Shown piece by piece: positions 1 to 10,242 of a DNA stretch of 63,435 nt. The stretch covers positions 1-63,435 of the forward strand of contig CADEEL010000004.1 of the NCBI GenBank assembly GCA_902826335.1, given 5' to 3'. Under the pieces are notes generated by a model that searched no databases, was not told the origin of the DNA, and saw nothing but the letters and a program-made list of their open reading frames with translations. Source of the stretch: an uncultured Alphaproteobacteria bacterium (GTDB lineage: Bacteria > Pseudomonadota > Alphaproteobacteria > Caulobacterales > Aquidulcibacteraceae). The position numbers were made by a program, and so were the translations under genes. Within the stretch, counting starts at the first letter, position 1; each line of letters starts with the position of its first letter.

Positions 1-14
1 ACGAAACGGGTCAT
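1..14 (-). CDS. 5' end of an unknown gene running off the left edge
   Basis: Reading the reverse strand from 14 gives ATG ACC CGT TTC, preceded by AAGGAG about 8 bases upstream, a very good ribosome binding site. Only four codons (M-T-R-F) lie in the window, so nothing can be said about function. The gene would be divergent from the HtrA protease gene. Confidence 0.55.
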
Positions 15-97
15 GGTCTTGGCTCCTTTTTTGGCGCGGCGCGCCGTGGCGATGAGCAGACCCTAAGGGCGGCCGCGCCGGGCCGCCGTGACGGCGG

Positions 98-110
98 TCA
101 CACTGTGTGA
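98..110. promoter_or_regulatory. Perfect 13-bp palindrome, possible operator
   Basis: TCACACTGTGTGA is a perfect dyad (6+1+6) in the 190-bp gap between two divergent genes, so it is placed to act on either. No regulator is identified; the operator role is inference from symmetry and position only. Confidence 0.25.
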
Positions 111-205
111 GATGCGGCGTAACCCGCCCGCGGATGCGCGCGCGTGACGCTCGATCAATGTGGCGGCGGCGCGTCCTTGCGCGGGCCCCGGCGGGCGCCT
201 AATGC

Positions 206-1636
206 TTGCGGCCCATGCGCTTCTTTCCATTCGCGCCCTTCGCGCTCACCGTGGCTCTGGCCTTCGCGCCCGTCGCCTCGGCGCAGCGGATTCCGCCGGC
301 CGGCTTCGCCGATCTGGCCGAGCGGCTTTCGCCGGCCGTCGTCAACATCGCCACCACCCAGCGCATCGAGGGCGCGCAGGAGCTGCCGCGCTTCCCGCGC
401 GGTTCGCCGCTTGAGCGCTTCAATGACGAATTGGAGGAGAACGCGCCGAACGCCAATGCGCTCGGCTCCGGCTTCATCATTTCGGCGGATGGCGTCGTCG
501 TCACCAACAACCACGTCATCGAGGGCGCCGATACGATCGAAGTCATCCTGCAATCTGGCCAGCGCCTGCCGGCGCGCCTGGTGGGCCGGGACGCGGCGAC
601 CGATCTCGCCGTGCTGCGCGTCAGCGCGTCCTCGCCCTTGCCGCATGTCGGCTGGGGCGATTCCGATCGCGCGCGCGTGGGCGATCTCGTCATCGCCATC
701 GGCAATCCGTTCGGGCTCGGCGGCACGGTGACGATGGGCATCGTCTCGGCGCGCAATCGCAACATCGACGCCGGCCGTTATGACGATTTCATCCAGACGG
801 ACGCGGCCATCAATCGCGGCAATTCCGGCGGGCCGCTGTTCAACATGGCTGGTGAAGTGATCGGGGTGAACACGGCGATCGTCTCGCCCTCGGGCGGTTC
901 GGTCGGCGTAGGGTTCGCGATGCCGACAACGCTCGTGCGCCCCGTGATCGAGCAGATTTTGCGCTTTGGCGAGGCGCGGCGCGGCTGGCTTGGCGTGCGC
1001 TTGACGCCGGTGACGCCCGAAATCGCCGCGCGCAACAATTTGCGCCGCGCCGCCGGCGCCGTCGTCACGCGCGTGACGGCCGATGGGCCCGCCGAGCGCG
1101 CGGGCCTGCGCCGCGGCGACATCATCTTGAGCTTCGATGGGCGCGACGTCTCCGATAGCCGCGCTTTGAGCCGCGCCGTGGCCGACGCGCAGATCGGACG
1201 CACGCTGCAAATGGGCGTGTTACGCGCCGGGCGGCGGCTCAATCTCAACGTCACCATAAGGCGTTTGGAGGAATCCAGTCTCGCGGCCGCCGCGCCGCTC
1301 GACGATCCCGAACCGCGCCCCGGGCCGGGCGCGCGGTTGACCAGCGGCCGCGTGCTGGGCATGACCTTGGCTGAGCTCAACGCCGATCTGCGCCAGCGCT
1401 ATGATCTTGGCGCCAATGTGCGCGGGCTTGTCGTCACCGCCATCGATCCGATGAGCGATGCGCACAACAAACTCGAAGTCGGGGATGTGATCGTGGAGAT
1501 GGCGTTCGAGCCGGTCGGCACCATCGCGCAGGCGCGCGCCTTGGCCGATCGCGCGCAGGCGGCGGCGCGCCCGCTTCTGCTGCACGTAAGCCGCGGCGAT
1601 CAGACCACGTTTCGCGCCCTGCGCACGCGGCGCTGA
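206..1636 (+). CDS. degP: Periplasmic HtrA/DegP-type serine protease with two PDZ domains
   Basis: A 476-residue protein with an N-terminal signal peptide ending near VASAQ (residue 27). The trypsin-like domain carries the full triad: His103 in NNHVI, Asp133 in TDLAVL and Ser207 in GNSGGPL. Two PDZ domains follow, at roughly 258-350 and 385-475. Family knowledge: HtrA proteases degrade or refold damaged envelope proteins in the periplasm. It is followed convergently by serB. The assignment to the Do family is secure; which paralogue (DegP, DegQ or MucD) cannot be told from sequence alone. Confidence 0.93.
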   Translation: MRPMRFFPFAPFALTVALAFAPVASAQRIPPAGFADLAERLSPAVVNIATTQRIEGAQELPRFPRGSPLERFNDELEENAPNANALGSGFIISADGVVVTNNHVIEGADTIEVILQSGQRLPARLVGRDAATDLAVLRVSASSPLPHVGWGDSDRARVGDLVIAIGNPFGLGGTVTMGIVSARNRNIDAGRYDDFIQTDAAINRGNSGGPLFNMAGEVIGVNTAIVSPSGGSVGVGFAMPTTLVRPVIEQILRFGEARRGWLGVRLTPVTPEIAARNNLRRAAGAVVTRVTADGPAERAGLRRGDIILSFDGRDVSDSRALSRAVADAQIGRTLQMGVLRAGRRLNLNVTIRRLEESSLAAAAPLDDPEPRPGPGARLTSGRVLGMTLAELNADLRQRYDLGANVRGLVVTAIDPMSDAHNKLEVGDVIVEMAFEPVGTIAQARALADRAQAAARPLLLHVSRGDQTTFRALRTRR

Positions 1637-1644
1637 ATGCGCTT

Positions 1645-2532
1645 TTAGTCACGCACGATTTCGTCCCGGCGATAGCCCTGAAAATAGAGCGCGGCTTCAA
1701 GGTCTGTGTGATCGATGCGCGCGTCTGCCGCCGCCGCGACGATCGGCTTGGCGCGATAGGCGAGGCCCAGGCCCGCCGCTTCGATCATGTCGAGATCATT
1801 GGCGCCGTCGCCGATGGCGAGCGCGTCAGCGCGGCTCAACGCCAGCGCGCGAATCTGCGCTTCCAGCGCGTGCAATTTCGCGGCGCGGCCCAGGATCGGT
1901 TCGCGCACACCGCCCGTGAGCCGCGCGCCATCATCGATGAGGGTGTTGGCGCGGTGCTCGTCAAAGCCAGCCAGCGCCGCCACGCGCGATGTAAAAAAAT
2001 CGAAGCCGCCAGACACCAAAAGCGTCCGCGCGCCATACGCACGCATGGTGCGCACCAGCGTCCGCGCGCCGGGATTGAGGCTCACCCGTTCATCGAAACA
2101 CGATTGCAGCGCGCTGAGATCGAGGCCCTTCAGCATCGCTACGCGCGCGCCCAGCGCCGCCTCGAATTCAAGCTCGCCGCGCATGGCGCGTTCGGTGATC
2201 GCGGCGATCTCCGCTTTGCGCCCCGCATAATCAGCCAATTCATCGAGGCATTCGCAGCCGATGATGGTTGAATCCATGTCCGCGACGAGAAGCCTCTTGC
2301 GCCGGTCCGCGGTGGGAACAAGCGCCCAGTCAACGGCAAGGCCCGCTACAGCTTCGCCAGCCTCGGCGCGCAATTCGGAATCGGCCTCGTCATAGGTCCA
2401 CTCGGCGGCGGTCCAGCCGGCGAGCACGTCCGGCGGCCCGAGCTTGCGCGCCAACGCCACGCGGCCAAGCATGCGCATCGCCTCGAAATAGGCCGCCCTG
2501 TCGGCGGCGACAAAAACGAGCGCGTGCGGCAT
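1645..2532 (-). CDS. serB: Phosphoserine phosphatase SerB
   Basis: A 295-residue HAD-family phosphatase catalysing the last step of serine synthesis. The nucleophile motif DMDST sits in the middle of the protein, followed by a SGGFD segment and GDGANDLDM, the HAD motifs II to IV, after an N-terminal ACT-like region. I chose the ATG at 2532 (MPHALVF) over longer in-frame starts because GGAG precedes it and the upstream residues have no SerB character. It is divergent from miaA with only 10 bp between the two starts, so their promoters must overlap the coding ends. Confidence 0.93.
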   Translation of the reverse strand: MPHALVFVAADRAAYFEAMRMLGRVALARKLGPPDVLAGWTAAEWTYDEADSELRAEAGEAVAGLAVDWALVPTADRRKRLLVADMDSTIIGCECLDELADYAGRKAEIAAITERAMRGELEFEAALGARVAMLKGLDLSALQSCFDERVSLNPGARTLVRTMRAYGARTLLVSGGFDFFTSRVAALAGFDEHRANTLIDDGARLTGGVREPILGRAAKLHALEAQIRALALSRADALAIGDGANDLDMIEAAGLGLAYRAKPIVAAAADARIDHTDLEAALYFQGYRRDEIVRD

Positions 2533-2542
2533 TGAAGCTCCG

Positions 2543-3454
2543 ATGACCAAGGCGTTGCTTATCATGGGGCCGACAGCGAGCGGCAAGTCCGCCCTGGCGC
2601 TGACGCTTGCCGAACGGATCGGCGGCGAGATCGTCAACGCCGATTCCATGCAGGTCTATCGCGATCTGCGCGTGTTGACCGCGCGCCCGACGCCCGAGGA
2701 GGAAAGCCGCGCGCCGCACCATCTCTATGGCCATATCGATGCGGGCGAGCGCTTTTCGGTTGGCCGCTGGCTGGCGGACGCCTGCGCGGTGATCGAGGCG
2801 ATCCGCGCGCGTGGCGCTACGCCGATCGTTGTCGGCGGCACGGGGCTTTATTTCAAGGCGTTGACCGAGGGGCTCAGAACCGCGCCCGCCACGTCCGCGG
2901 AGCAGAGCGCGGCCTGGACGGCGCGGCTTGAACAGGAGGGCGCCCCGGCGCTGCATGCGGAATTGATGCGGCGCGATCCGGCGGGCGGGGCAAGGCTGAA
3001 CCCCAACGATGCGCCGCGCATTCTCCGTGCGCTGATGGTGCTGGAGGCGACGGGCGCGCCGCTGGCGTCCTTCGCGCAAACGCCCGCGCTTAATGATTGG
3101 GCGGGGTCACTGCTCGTCCCCGATCGCGCGGCTTTGCACCGGGCGATCGAGGCGCGCTTCGCCGCCATGCTGGCGGCCGGGGCGCTGGAGGAGGTGCGCG
3201 CGCTCGCGGCGCGGGGGCTCGATCCGGCCCTGCCGGCAATGAAGGCCCATGGCGTCCCCGCGCTCATCGCGCACATTCGGGGGGCGATCGATCTGGGCGC
3301 GGCGGCCGGGATCGCCGCACGGGACACGCGGCGCTACGCCAAGCGGCAATTCACCTGGATGGCTCACCAGATGCCGGGCTGGCCGAGGATTGAAGCGCCC
3401 AGCCTGGACGCCAGGCTCGCGCAAATACTGTCATTGAGTCCTAATGATGGGTAG
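2543..3454 (+). CDS. miaA: tRNA dimethylallyltransferase MiaA
   Basis: A 303-residue protein beginning with the P-loop GPTASGKS, followed by the MiaA signatures [18 protein letters not shown] and [12 protein letters not shown]. Family role: it transfers a dimethylallyl group to A37 of tRNAs that read UNN codons. The length is normal for the family. It is divergent from serB and 200 bp upstream of ilvB; the ilvB promoter lies just after its stop. Confidence 0.95.
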   Translation: MTKALLIMGPTASGKSALALTLAERIGGEIVNADSMQVYRDLRVLTARPTPEEESRAPHHLYGHIDAGERFSVGRWLADACAVIEAIRARGATPIVVGGTGLYFKALTEGLRTAPATSAEQSAAWTARLEQEGAPALHAELMRRDPAGGARLNPNDAPRILRALMVLEATGAPLASFAQTPALNDWAGSLLVPDRAALHRAIEARFAAMLAAGALEEVRALAARGLDPALPAMKAHGVPALIAHIRGAIDLGAAAGIAARDTRRYAKRQFTWMAHQMPGWPRIEAPSLDARLAQILSLSPNDG

Positions 3455-3475
3455 AAAATTGCTCATACTTGGCAA

Positions 3476-3504
3476 TTGACCCGGCCGAAAAGGAATATTA
3501 ATCT
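3476..3504 (+). promoter_or_regulatory. Predicted promoter of the ilvB operon
   Basis: TTGACC (3476-3481), a 17-bp spacer and TAATCT (3499-3504) form a good housekeeping-type promoter. Transcription should begin around 3511, giving a leader of about 140 nt before ilvB that contains a leader peptide and a terminator. Confidence 0.6.
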
Positions 3505-3534
3505 AACATTGTAAATGCGAACCTCGGACGGACA

Positions 3535-3573
3535 ATGACGCTCCCCGCGATCAAAGAGACCCTCGTAACCTAG
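3535..3573 (+). CDS. ilv leader peptide (12 residues)
   Basis: ATG to TAG encodes MTLPAIKETLVT. One isoleucine, two leucines, one valine and two threonines are the amino acids expected in a leader that senses branched-chain supply. GGACGG lies just upstream as a modest ribosome binding site. It sits between the predicted promoter and a strong intrinsic terminator that precedes ilvB, the classic order of an attenuator. Translation is inferred. Confidence 0.6.
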   Translation: MTLPAIKETLVT

Positions 3574-3612
3574 CGCGCGCCGCCGCGCGAGCGGTGACCG
3601 GTGCGCGCGTCC

Positions 3613-3639
3613 AAGGGCCCCATGGGGCCCTTTTTCTTT
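3613..3639 (+). terminator. Intrinsic terminator in the ilvB leader (attenuator)
   Basis: AAGGGCCC CATG GGGCCCTT is a perfect 20-nt palindrome followed at once by a U-rich tract (TTTTTCTTT), so it has all features of a Rho-independent terminator. It lies 14 nt before the ilvB start and 40 nt after the leader peptide stop. The GC-rich segment 3574-3610 between them can form alternative pairings; I could not settle which fold is the antiterminator. Confidence 0.75.
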
Positions 3640-3652
3640 ACCTCCCCGCGCG

Positions 3653-5437
3653 ATGCTCAAGACGGATCCCATGGACGGTTCAGCCCCCCGCACCCTCACC
3701 TTGACCGGCGCCGAAATCGTCGTACGCGCGCTCGTCGATCAAGGCGTCACGGACCTCTTCGGCTATCCGGGCGGGGCCGTGCTGCCGATCTATGACGCGC
3801 TCTTCGCCGAGCCGCGCCTGCGCCACGTCCTGGTTCGCCATGAACAAGGCGCGGGGCACGCGGCGGAGGGCTATGCGCGGTCGACCGGCAAGGTCGGCGT
3901 GGCCCTCGTCACCAGCGGGCCGGGCGCGACCAATATCGTGACGCCGCTGGCCGATGCGTTGCTCGATTCAATTCCGATCGTCGTCTTCACGGGTCAGGTG
4001 CCGACCCATCTCATCGGCTCGGACGCGTTCCAGGAGTGCGATACGATCGGCATCACGCGCGCGTGCACCAAGCACAATTGGCTGGTGAAGCATGTCGATG
4101 ATCTCGCGCGCGTCATCCACGAAGCGTTCGAAGTTGCGCGCGGCGGCCGGCCGGGCCCCGTCGTCGTCGACATTCCCAAGGACGTGCAATTCGCAACGGG
4201 CCGCTATGTCGCGCCGAGCGATGTGGCCGCGCGCGTGCGCCCGCGCAAACTGCGCCCCGATGGGATCGAGGCCGCGCTCGATCTCATGATGCGCGCCAAA
4301 CAACCGGTTTTTTACACCGGCGGCGGCGTCATCAATGCCGGGCCGCACGCAAGCGCGGCGCTAACGGCGCTGGTGCGGGAGACGAATTTTCCAATCACAT
4401 CGACGCTGATGGGCCTCGGCGCCTTTCCGGCGTCCGATCCCCATTGGCTCGGCATGCTTGGCATGCATGGCTCCTGGCAGGCCAATCACGCCATGCATGA
4501 TTGCGATGTGATGATCTGCGTCGGCGCGCGGTTCGACGATCGCGTCACCGGCCGGATCGACGCCTTCGCGCCCAATGCGAGGAAGATTCACATCGATGTC
4601 GATCCATCCTCGATCAACAAGAACGTGCGGGTGGATTTGTCGATCATCGCCGATGCGGGCGCGGCGCTTGAGGCCTTGCTCGCGGGCTGGCGGCGGCGCA
4701 ATGCGCGCGCGGATGAAGCCGCCCTGGCGCGTTGGTGGGCCAAGATCGAAGCGTGGCGCGCTCGCGATTGTTTCGCCTATCGCCCGGACGACAAGATCAT
4801 CAAGCCGCAATTCGCCATTGAGCGGCTTTATCACGCGGTGAAGGACAAAGACGTCTACATCACCACCGAAGTCGGCCAGCATCAGATGTGGGCGGCGCAA
4901 TTCTTCCACTTCGAGCAGCCGAACCGCTGGATGACGTCGGGCGGCCTCGGCACGATGGGCTATGGCCTGCCCGCCGCGCTCGGCGTGCAGACGGCGCACC
5001 CAGAGTCGCTCGTCATCGACATCGCGGGCGAAGCCAGCGTGCAGATGACGATGCAGGAAATGAGCACGGCCGTGCAGCACGATCTGCCGATCAAGGTGTT
5101 CATTCTCAACAATGAATGGATGGGCATGGTGCGCCAATGGCAGCAATTGCTGCACGGGGAGCGTTATGCGCACTCCTACTCAGAAGCGCTGCCCGATTTC
5201 GTCAAGCTCGCGGAAGCCTATGGCGCCGTGGGCCTGCGCGCGGAAACGCCCGCTGAACTCGATGGCAAGATCGCTGAGATGCTCGCGGCGCCGCGGCCGG
5301 TCCTGTTCGATTGCCGCGTCGCCAAGACGGAAAATTGCCTGCCCATGATCCCGTCCGGCAAGGCGCACAATGAGATGATCCTTGCTGAAACCTTTCGCGG
5401 CGACGAGATCGACGAAGACGGCAAGATGTTGGTGTAG
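3653..5437 (+). CDS. ilvB: Acetolactate synthase large subunit
   Basis: A 594-residue ThDP enzyme that condenses pyruvate (or pyruvate with 2-oxobutyrate), the first common step to valine, leucine and isoleucine. The catalytic Glu64 is in VRHEQGAGHAAEGYAR. The ThDP-binding motif reads DIAGEASVQM where many bacteria have GDG; I recall GDAS/GEAS forms from other alphaproteobacteria, but cannot check this here. The start is uncertain: the ATG at 3653 and one at 3671 are both possible and neither has a clear ribosome binding site. The attenuator lies directly upstream. Confidence 0.95.
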   Translation: MLKTDPMDGSAPRTLTLTGAEIVVRALVDQGVTDLFGYPGGAVLPIYDALFAEPRLRHVLVRHEQGAGHAAEGYARSTGKVGVALVTSGPGATNIVTPLADALLDSIPIVVFTGQVPTHLIGSDAFQECDTIGITRACTKHNWLVKHVDDLARVIHEAFEVARGGRPGPVVVDIPKDVQFATGRYVAPSDVAARVRPRKLRPDGIEAALDLMMRAKQPVFYTGGGVINAGPHASAALTALVRETNFPITSTLMGLGAFPASDPHWLGMLGMHGSWQANHAMHDCDVMICVGARFDDRVTGRIDAFAPNARKIHIDVDPSSINKNVRVDLSIIADAGAALEALLAGWRRRNARADEAALARWWAKIEAWRARDCFAYRPDDKIIKPQFAIERLYHAVKDKDVYITTEVGQHQMWAAQFFHFEQPNRWMTSGGLGTMGYGLPAALGVQTAHPESLVIDIAGEASVQMTMQEMSTAVQHDLPIKVFILNNEWMGMVRQWQQLLHGERYAHSYSEALPDFVKLAEAYGAVGLRAETPAELDGKIAEMLAAPRPVLFDCRVAKTENCLPMIPSGKAHNEMILAETFRGDEIDEDGKMLV

Positions 5438-5506
5438 CTTGCCCTTGGCTTAACGCGACCTTCATCCGGATGCGCGATAAATCCCGCAAAATAATGGTGG
5501 GTGTTC

Positions 5507-6121
5507 ATGCGTATCCAACGTCGCGCGCGCGCGTCCGCGCACAGCCGCGAACTCAAGTCCGACATCGCCGCCGCCGCCGCGCTCAAGGGCGTAAGCGGGC
5601 GCGTCTGCGGCGCGGCCTGCGCCAAGCGCTGCGATCGTTGCGGTGGGACGGGCTGCCAATGCGCGTGCTCGCCCTATTGCCTCGATGCGCCGCGCGCGCT
5701 CTCCATCGAACCGCTCGTCTATCCAATTGAGCCTGCCGTGACGCCGCTGGTTTACGAGATGACGCGGTCCGGCGTGTTCCATCCCTGCTGGTCTTGCGAA
5801 GGCCACCTTGGCCCAGATGGCGCGATACAGAAAATGCCGCGCGTTTGGTTCTATTGCGACTCGCTCGTCCATGTCCGGCTGCTGGCGAACGGGCTCACGC
5901 GGCTGCGCCATGGCGGGCGGCTGAGTATGGATTGGCGCATCGCCGTCACCTATTCCGATCATGACAATCCGGAGACGACGTTTTCGCTTGAGCCGTCCCC
6001 GGGCGAGAGCGACGCGCCAAGCCTCGATGCGTTGCAGCGTGATCTGGGTGAGATCGCCCGCGCGCTTCACGACATGGTCCGCGAGGAAGCGCGGGCCCTC
6101 GCCAGCATGGCGGCGCTCTGA
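5507..6121 (+). CDS. Cysteine-rich protein of unknown function (CWSCEGH type)
   Basis: About 204 residues. The N-terminal part holds a dense cysteine cluster (CGAACAKRCDRCGGTGCQC then CSPYC) that could bind zinc or an iron-sulfur cluster. A second motif, HPCWSCEGH, follows near residue 90, and the C-terminus is helical and acidic. I chose ATG 5507, preceded by GGTGGG, over the GTG at 5501. It lies 69 bp after ilvB and on the same strand as ilvN, so it may be cotranscribed. I do not recognise a function. Confidence 0.75.
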   Translation: MRIQRRARASAHSRELKSDIAAAAALKGVSGRVCGAACAKRCDRCGGTGCQCACSPYCLDAPRALSIEPLVYPIEPAVTPLVYEMTRSGVFHPCWSCEGHLGPDGAIQKMPRVWFYCDSLVHVRLLANGLTRLRHGGRLSMDWRIAVTYSDHDNPETTFSLEPSPGESDAPSLDALQRDLGEIARALHDMVREEARALASMAAL

Positions 6122-6275
6122 TCATATGATGAGACTGCGTTCCGGGCGGCCGGCCGGCGTCCACTCGGTCTGAAAGCAGTCGAGCGGGCCGCGCGCCCCA
6201 CTGAGGCGAGCCGGTTTTGCGCTGGCGCGCCCGCCCGGCTAGGTTGCGGCCGGGACGAAGCGAGCGGGACGCGCC

Positions 6276-6983
6276 ATGTACAACATTGAATCCGTGATCG
6301 CCGCCTGGGGCGTCAACGAATGGGTGGCGGTCGCTTCCGCGGCGGTCGCGCTCATCTCGCTGCTGTTCAATTGGGCGGTGGTCTCGCGCCAGACCGAATT
6401 GCAGGCCGAGACCATGAAGGCCGAGATGGACAAGGATGTGCTCGCCTGGGCGCACGAAGCCATCGACGCGTTGTCCGAAGGGGTGTGGTTGGCGCGCGCG
6501 CACGCCGCCGCCGCGAACCGCGCGCTGCTCACCGAGCCGATCTCGAAGCTCTCTTGGCGCTTGTCCTCGCTCGCCGATCGCGGGCGGATGTTTTTCCCAA
6601 ACCTCGCGCCGGAAGCCCAGGGGCTGGATAAGCCGGGCGCGTTCCAGGGTTATCGGCCGCCGGTGCTCGATGCGGTGCTGTTCGCGCTTTATCAGGTCGA
6701 GCAATTGACCCCGACCAATCCCTCGAACGAACAGCCGATGAAATTCATTCAGGATTGCCGGCGCCTGCTTGTCAGCGAGGTGCAATTCGCCGTCGATCCG
6801 CGTCGGCGTGGGCGCATGTTGAAGCGCCTTATGCGCGGCGCGCGCCGCACGCATGCGCAAGGCTTCCGCATCGCCGCCGATCTGGCGACCAATATGCGCA
6901 TGCGCTATCCCGATCTGCCGATCACCGAACGCGGCGCCGATTGGATCGAGGAGATGGAGCGGCGCATGCGCCGCGCGGGGTGA
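6276..6983 (+). CDS. Single-pass membrane protein of unknown function
   Basis: A 235-residue protein with one hydrophobic segment near residues 16-36 (VAVASAAVALISLLFNWAVV) followed by a charged, helix-rich cytoplasmic part likely to include a coiled coil, and a very basic segment (RRRGRMLKRLMRGARR) near residue 185. It stands between ilvB and ilvN on the same strand, 65 bp before ilvN. No family is recognised and nothing ties it to amino acid synthesis except position. Confidence 0.7.
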   Translation: MYNIESVIAAWGVNEWVAVASAAVALISLLFNWAVVSRQTELQAETMKAEMDKDVLAWAHEAIDALSEGVWLARAHAAAANRALLTEPISKLSWRLSSLADRGRMFFPNLAPEAQGLDKPGAFQGYRPPVLDAVLFALYQVEQLTPTNPSNEQPMKFIQDCRRLLVSEVQFAVDPRRRGRMLKRLMRGARRTHAQGFRIAADLATNMRMRYPDLPITERGADWIEEMERRMRRAG

Positions 6984-7048
6984 AGGCGCGCCTTGCGTCG
7001 GCGCGCATGTGAACCTATGCACGGGCGGCGATCAAAGGTCACTCCTAG

Positions 7049-7585
7049 ATGAGCCAAGATTTCTACGATAGTCCGAGGGCGGATGAATCCGAGAATACCC
7101 GCACGCTCGCGGTGCTGGTGGATAATGAGCCAGGCGTGCTGGCGCGCGTCGTGGGGCTTTTTTCCGCGCGCGGCTACAACATCGAGAGCTTGACCGTGGC
7201 TGAGACCGATCGCGCCGCGCACGCTTCGCGCATCACCATAGTGACGAGCGGCCAGCCGGGGATCATCGATCAGATCAAGGCGCAGCTCGAGCGCATCGTC
7301 TCCGTGCGCCAGGTGATCGACGTGACGCTCGATCCCGCCGGCGTTGAGCGTGAGCTGGCGCTGATCAAGGTGCGCTCCATGGGGCAGGAACGGATCGAGG
7401 CGCTGCGCCTGGCGGAAATCTTCCGCGCCAGGGTGATCGATACGACGCTGGAGAGCTTCATCTTCGAATTGACCGGCGCCAGCCAGAAAATCGACGCTTT
7501 CATCGACCTGATGAAGCCGTTGGGCCTTGTCGAAGTGAGCCGCACGGGCGTGCTCTCGATCCATCGCGGGGCGGAGAAGAATTGA
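7049..7585 (+). CDS. ilvN: Acetolactate synthase regulatory (small) subunit
   Basis: A 178-residue protein starting with an ACT domain (LAVLVDNEPGVLARVVGLFS, then RGYNIESLTV), the valine-binding feedback domain of this family, and ending with the conserved C-terminal domain (FIFELTGASQKIDAF). It binds IlvB and makes it sensitive to valine. It is separated from ilvB by two unrelated genes (1.6 kb), unlike the usual adjacent ilvB-ilvN pair. Confidence 0.94.
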   Translation: MSQDFYDSPRADESENTRTLAVLVDNEPGVLARVVGLFSARGYNIESLTVAETDRAAHASRITIVTSGQPGIIDQIKAQLERIVSVRQVIDVTLDPAGVERELALIKVRSMGQERIEALRLAEIFRARVIDTTLESFIFELTGASQKIDAFIDLMKPLGLVEVSRTGVLSIHRGAEKN

Positions 7586-7596
7586 TCGGAACGAGG

Positions 7597-8532
7597 ATGA
7601 GCATGCGCGGTTTTACAAGTCTCGCGGTCGCGCTCGCGGCGCTCGCCGGCGCGGCGCTGGCGCAAGGCACGGCGGGGCGCGCGCCGCCCTGGGCGCAAAC
7701 GCTGATCGCCAGCGATATCGTGGCCACCACGGGCGGGCGCGCGCGCCTGCTGGGCGATGGGATCGACTTTGCGGTACGCGTGACCATCGCGCCGGTCCAA
7801 GGCGGCGTGGCGCGCGTCATCCGGCTGGATGGGCGCGCGGACTCAACAAGCCTCGCGCTGCGGCGCTTCACCGGCCATCCCACCGCCGGCTGGTGGCTAT
7901 GGGGCGGCGATACGCCGGTCACGCGCACGGTGACGCCCGCGCAGCGCGCGCAGATCGAGCGCCTGGCGCGCACGGCGCTCAGCTCCGGCGGTGTTGGCGA
8001 TGTCGGCGAGACATGCCGCGCGGGCGAGCAAGCCTATGTGGAGATCGCGCGCGAAGGCCGGCAAGTGGCGTTCACGCGCGCCTGCGTAGGGAATGATCAG
8101 ATCGGCGCGTTGGCGCGCGCGCTCTCCGACCTCGCGGGGTCGCGCACCGAGGAGGAATTGCAGGTCGCCGCGCGTGAGGAATTGCTGGCGGTCGATCGCG
8201 CCTTCGCCGCGATGGCGCAGGCGCAAGGTGTGCCGGCCGCGTTCGCGCATTTCGCGGCGGAGGACGCCCATCAGTTCGCGCCGGGGCGCGATCCCGCGCG
8301 CGGGCGCGAAGCTGTCGCGGCGTTCTGGAGCGGCTGGCCAGCAGGCGCCACGCTCGAATGGGCGCCGGACTATGCGCAAGTCTCCGAGCGCGGCGACATG
8401 GGCTGGACCTGGGGGCGCGGCGTCGCGATCGTGAACGGCGCGCGCACGAATTCGCGCTATGTCACCATTTGGCGGCGCAATTACGAGGGCGAATGGCGCT
8501 TCGTGGCCGATATCGGCAACGAAGATCCCTAA
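7597..8532 (+). CDS. Secreted protein with C-terminal SnoaL-like domain
   Basis: About 311 residues, with a signal peptide (MRGFTSLAVALAALAGAALAQ). The N-terminal half is of unknown fold and has two cysteines (TCRAGEQAY, RACVG) that could form a disulfide. The C-terminal 130 residues, ending YVTIWRRNYEGEWRFVADIG, look like a DUF4440/SnoaL-type NTF2 domain. ATG 7597 or 7603 is the likely start, 12-18 bp after the ilvN stop, so it may share its transcript. Function unknown. Confidence 0.75.
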   Translation: MSMRGFTSLAVALAALAGAALAQGTAGRAPPWAQTLIASDIVATTGGRARLLGDGIDFAVRVTIAPVQGGVARVIRLDGRADSTSLALRRFTGHPTAGWWLWGGDTPVTRTVTPAQRAQIERLARTALSSGGVGDVGETCRAGEQAYVEIAREGRQVAFTRACVGNDQIGALARALSDLAGSRTEEELQVAAREELLAVDRAFAAMAQAQGVPAAFAHFAAEDAHQFAPGRDPARGREAVAAFWSGWPAGATLEWAPDYAQVSERGDMGWTWGRGVAIVNGARTNSRYVTIWRRNYEGEWRFVADIGNEDP

Positions 8533-8544
8533 GCAGACCCCTGA

Positions 8545-9084
8545 TCAGCCCGAAAATCCGCCATCGGATAGAAACGCAATCTCCTCCGCCGTGCTCGCGC
8601 GCGCCAGCGCCGCGTTGCGATGGGGAAAGCGGCCGAAGCGGGCGATGATGTCGGCATGGACATCGGCCCATTTCAGCCAGTCCCGATCGGAAAGCGTCTC
8701 CATAAGCGCGCGGCAGCGCGCCTGATCGCGCCCGTCCTCGCTGTGCTCGAACGGAAGATAGAAGAACACACGCACACTTTCCTCCACGGCCCGGTCAAAA
8801 CCGCGCGCGATCGCGCGCGAAGCGATCGCGCGGGCCAGGGGGTCCGTGGCGAAGGCGTGGGCGGTTCCCCGATACATGTTGCGCGGGAATTGATCCGTAA
8901 GCAGCAGCAGCGCCAGCGCGCCCTCGGCGTCGTCCTCCCACGCGGCCAGCTCGCCGCGCGCGGCCGCCATGTGCGCGGCCTCGAAGCGCGCGCGGAGGTC
9001 CGCGTCGAAGGCGTCATTCTTGGCGAACCATTTGGCGGGGCCCGCGTCCCGCCAGTAGCGGACGATATTGGAAGCGTTGCTCAT
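8545..9084 (-). CDS. DUF924 family protein
   Basis: A 179-residue, mostly helical protein. Segments typical of DUF924 are WFAKNDAFD, LALLLLTDQFPRNMYRGT, FFYLPFEHSED and GRFPHRNAALAR. The start at 9084 (MSNASN) is the natural one; longer in-frame versions lack family character. It is encoded against the flow of the ilv genes, between ilvN and ilvC. The biochemical role of the family is not known to me. Confidence 0.88.
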   Translation of the reverse strand: MSNASNIVRYWRDAGPAKWFAKNDAFDADLRARFEAAHMAAARGELAAWEDDAEGALALLLLTDQFPRNMYRGTAHAFATDPLARAIASRAIARGFDRAVEESVRVFFYLPFEHSEDGRDQARCRALMETLSDRDWLKWADVHADIIARFGRFPHRNAALARASTAEEIAFLSDGGFSG

Positions 9085-9127
9085 GGCGTGATGTACGCCG
9101 ACCGGGCGCGGCGATCCAGCGGCTTGA

Positions 9128-10234
<1,107 letters not shown>

Positions 10235-10242
10235 GACGAGAC

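Noticed and set aside
3515..3538. Second short frame (MRTSDGQ) upstream of ilvB as the leader peptide
   Set aside because: It has no branched-chain codons and no ribosome binding site; the overlapping frame at 3535 fits better.
5946..7022. 358-codon reverse-strand frame over two unknown genes
   Set aside because: The forward genes have better starts, a membrane helix and plausible codon use; the reverse frame is Arg/His-rich without motifs.
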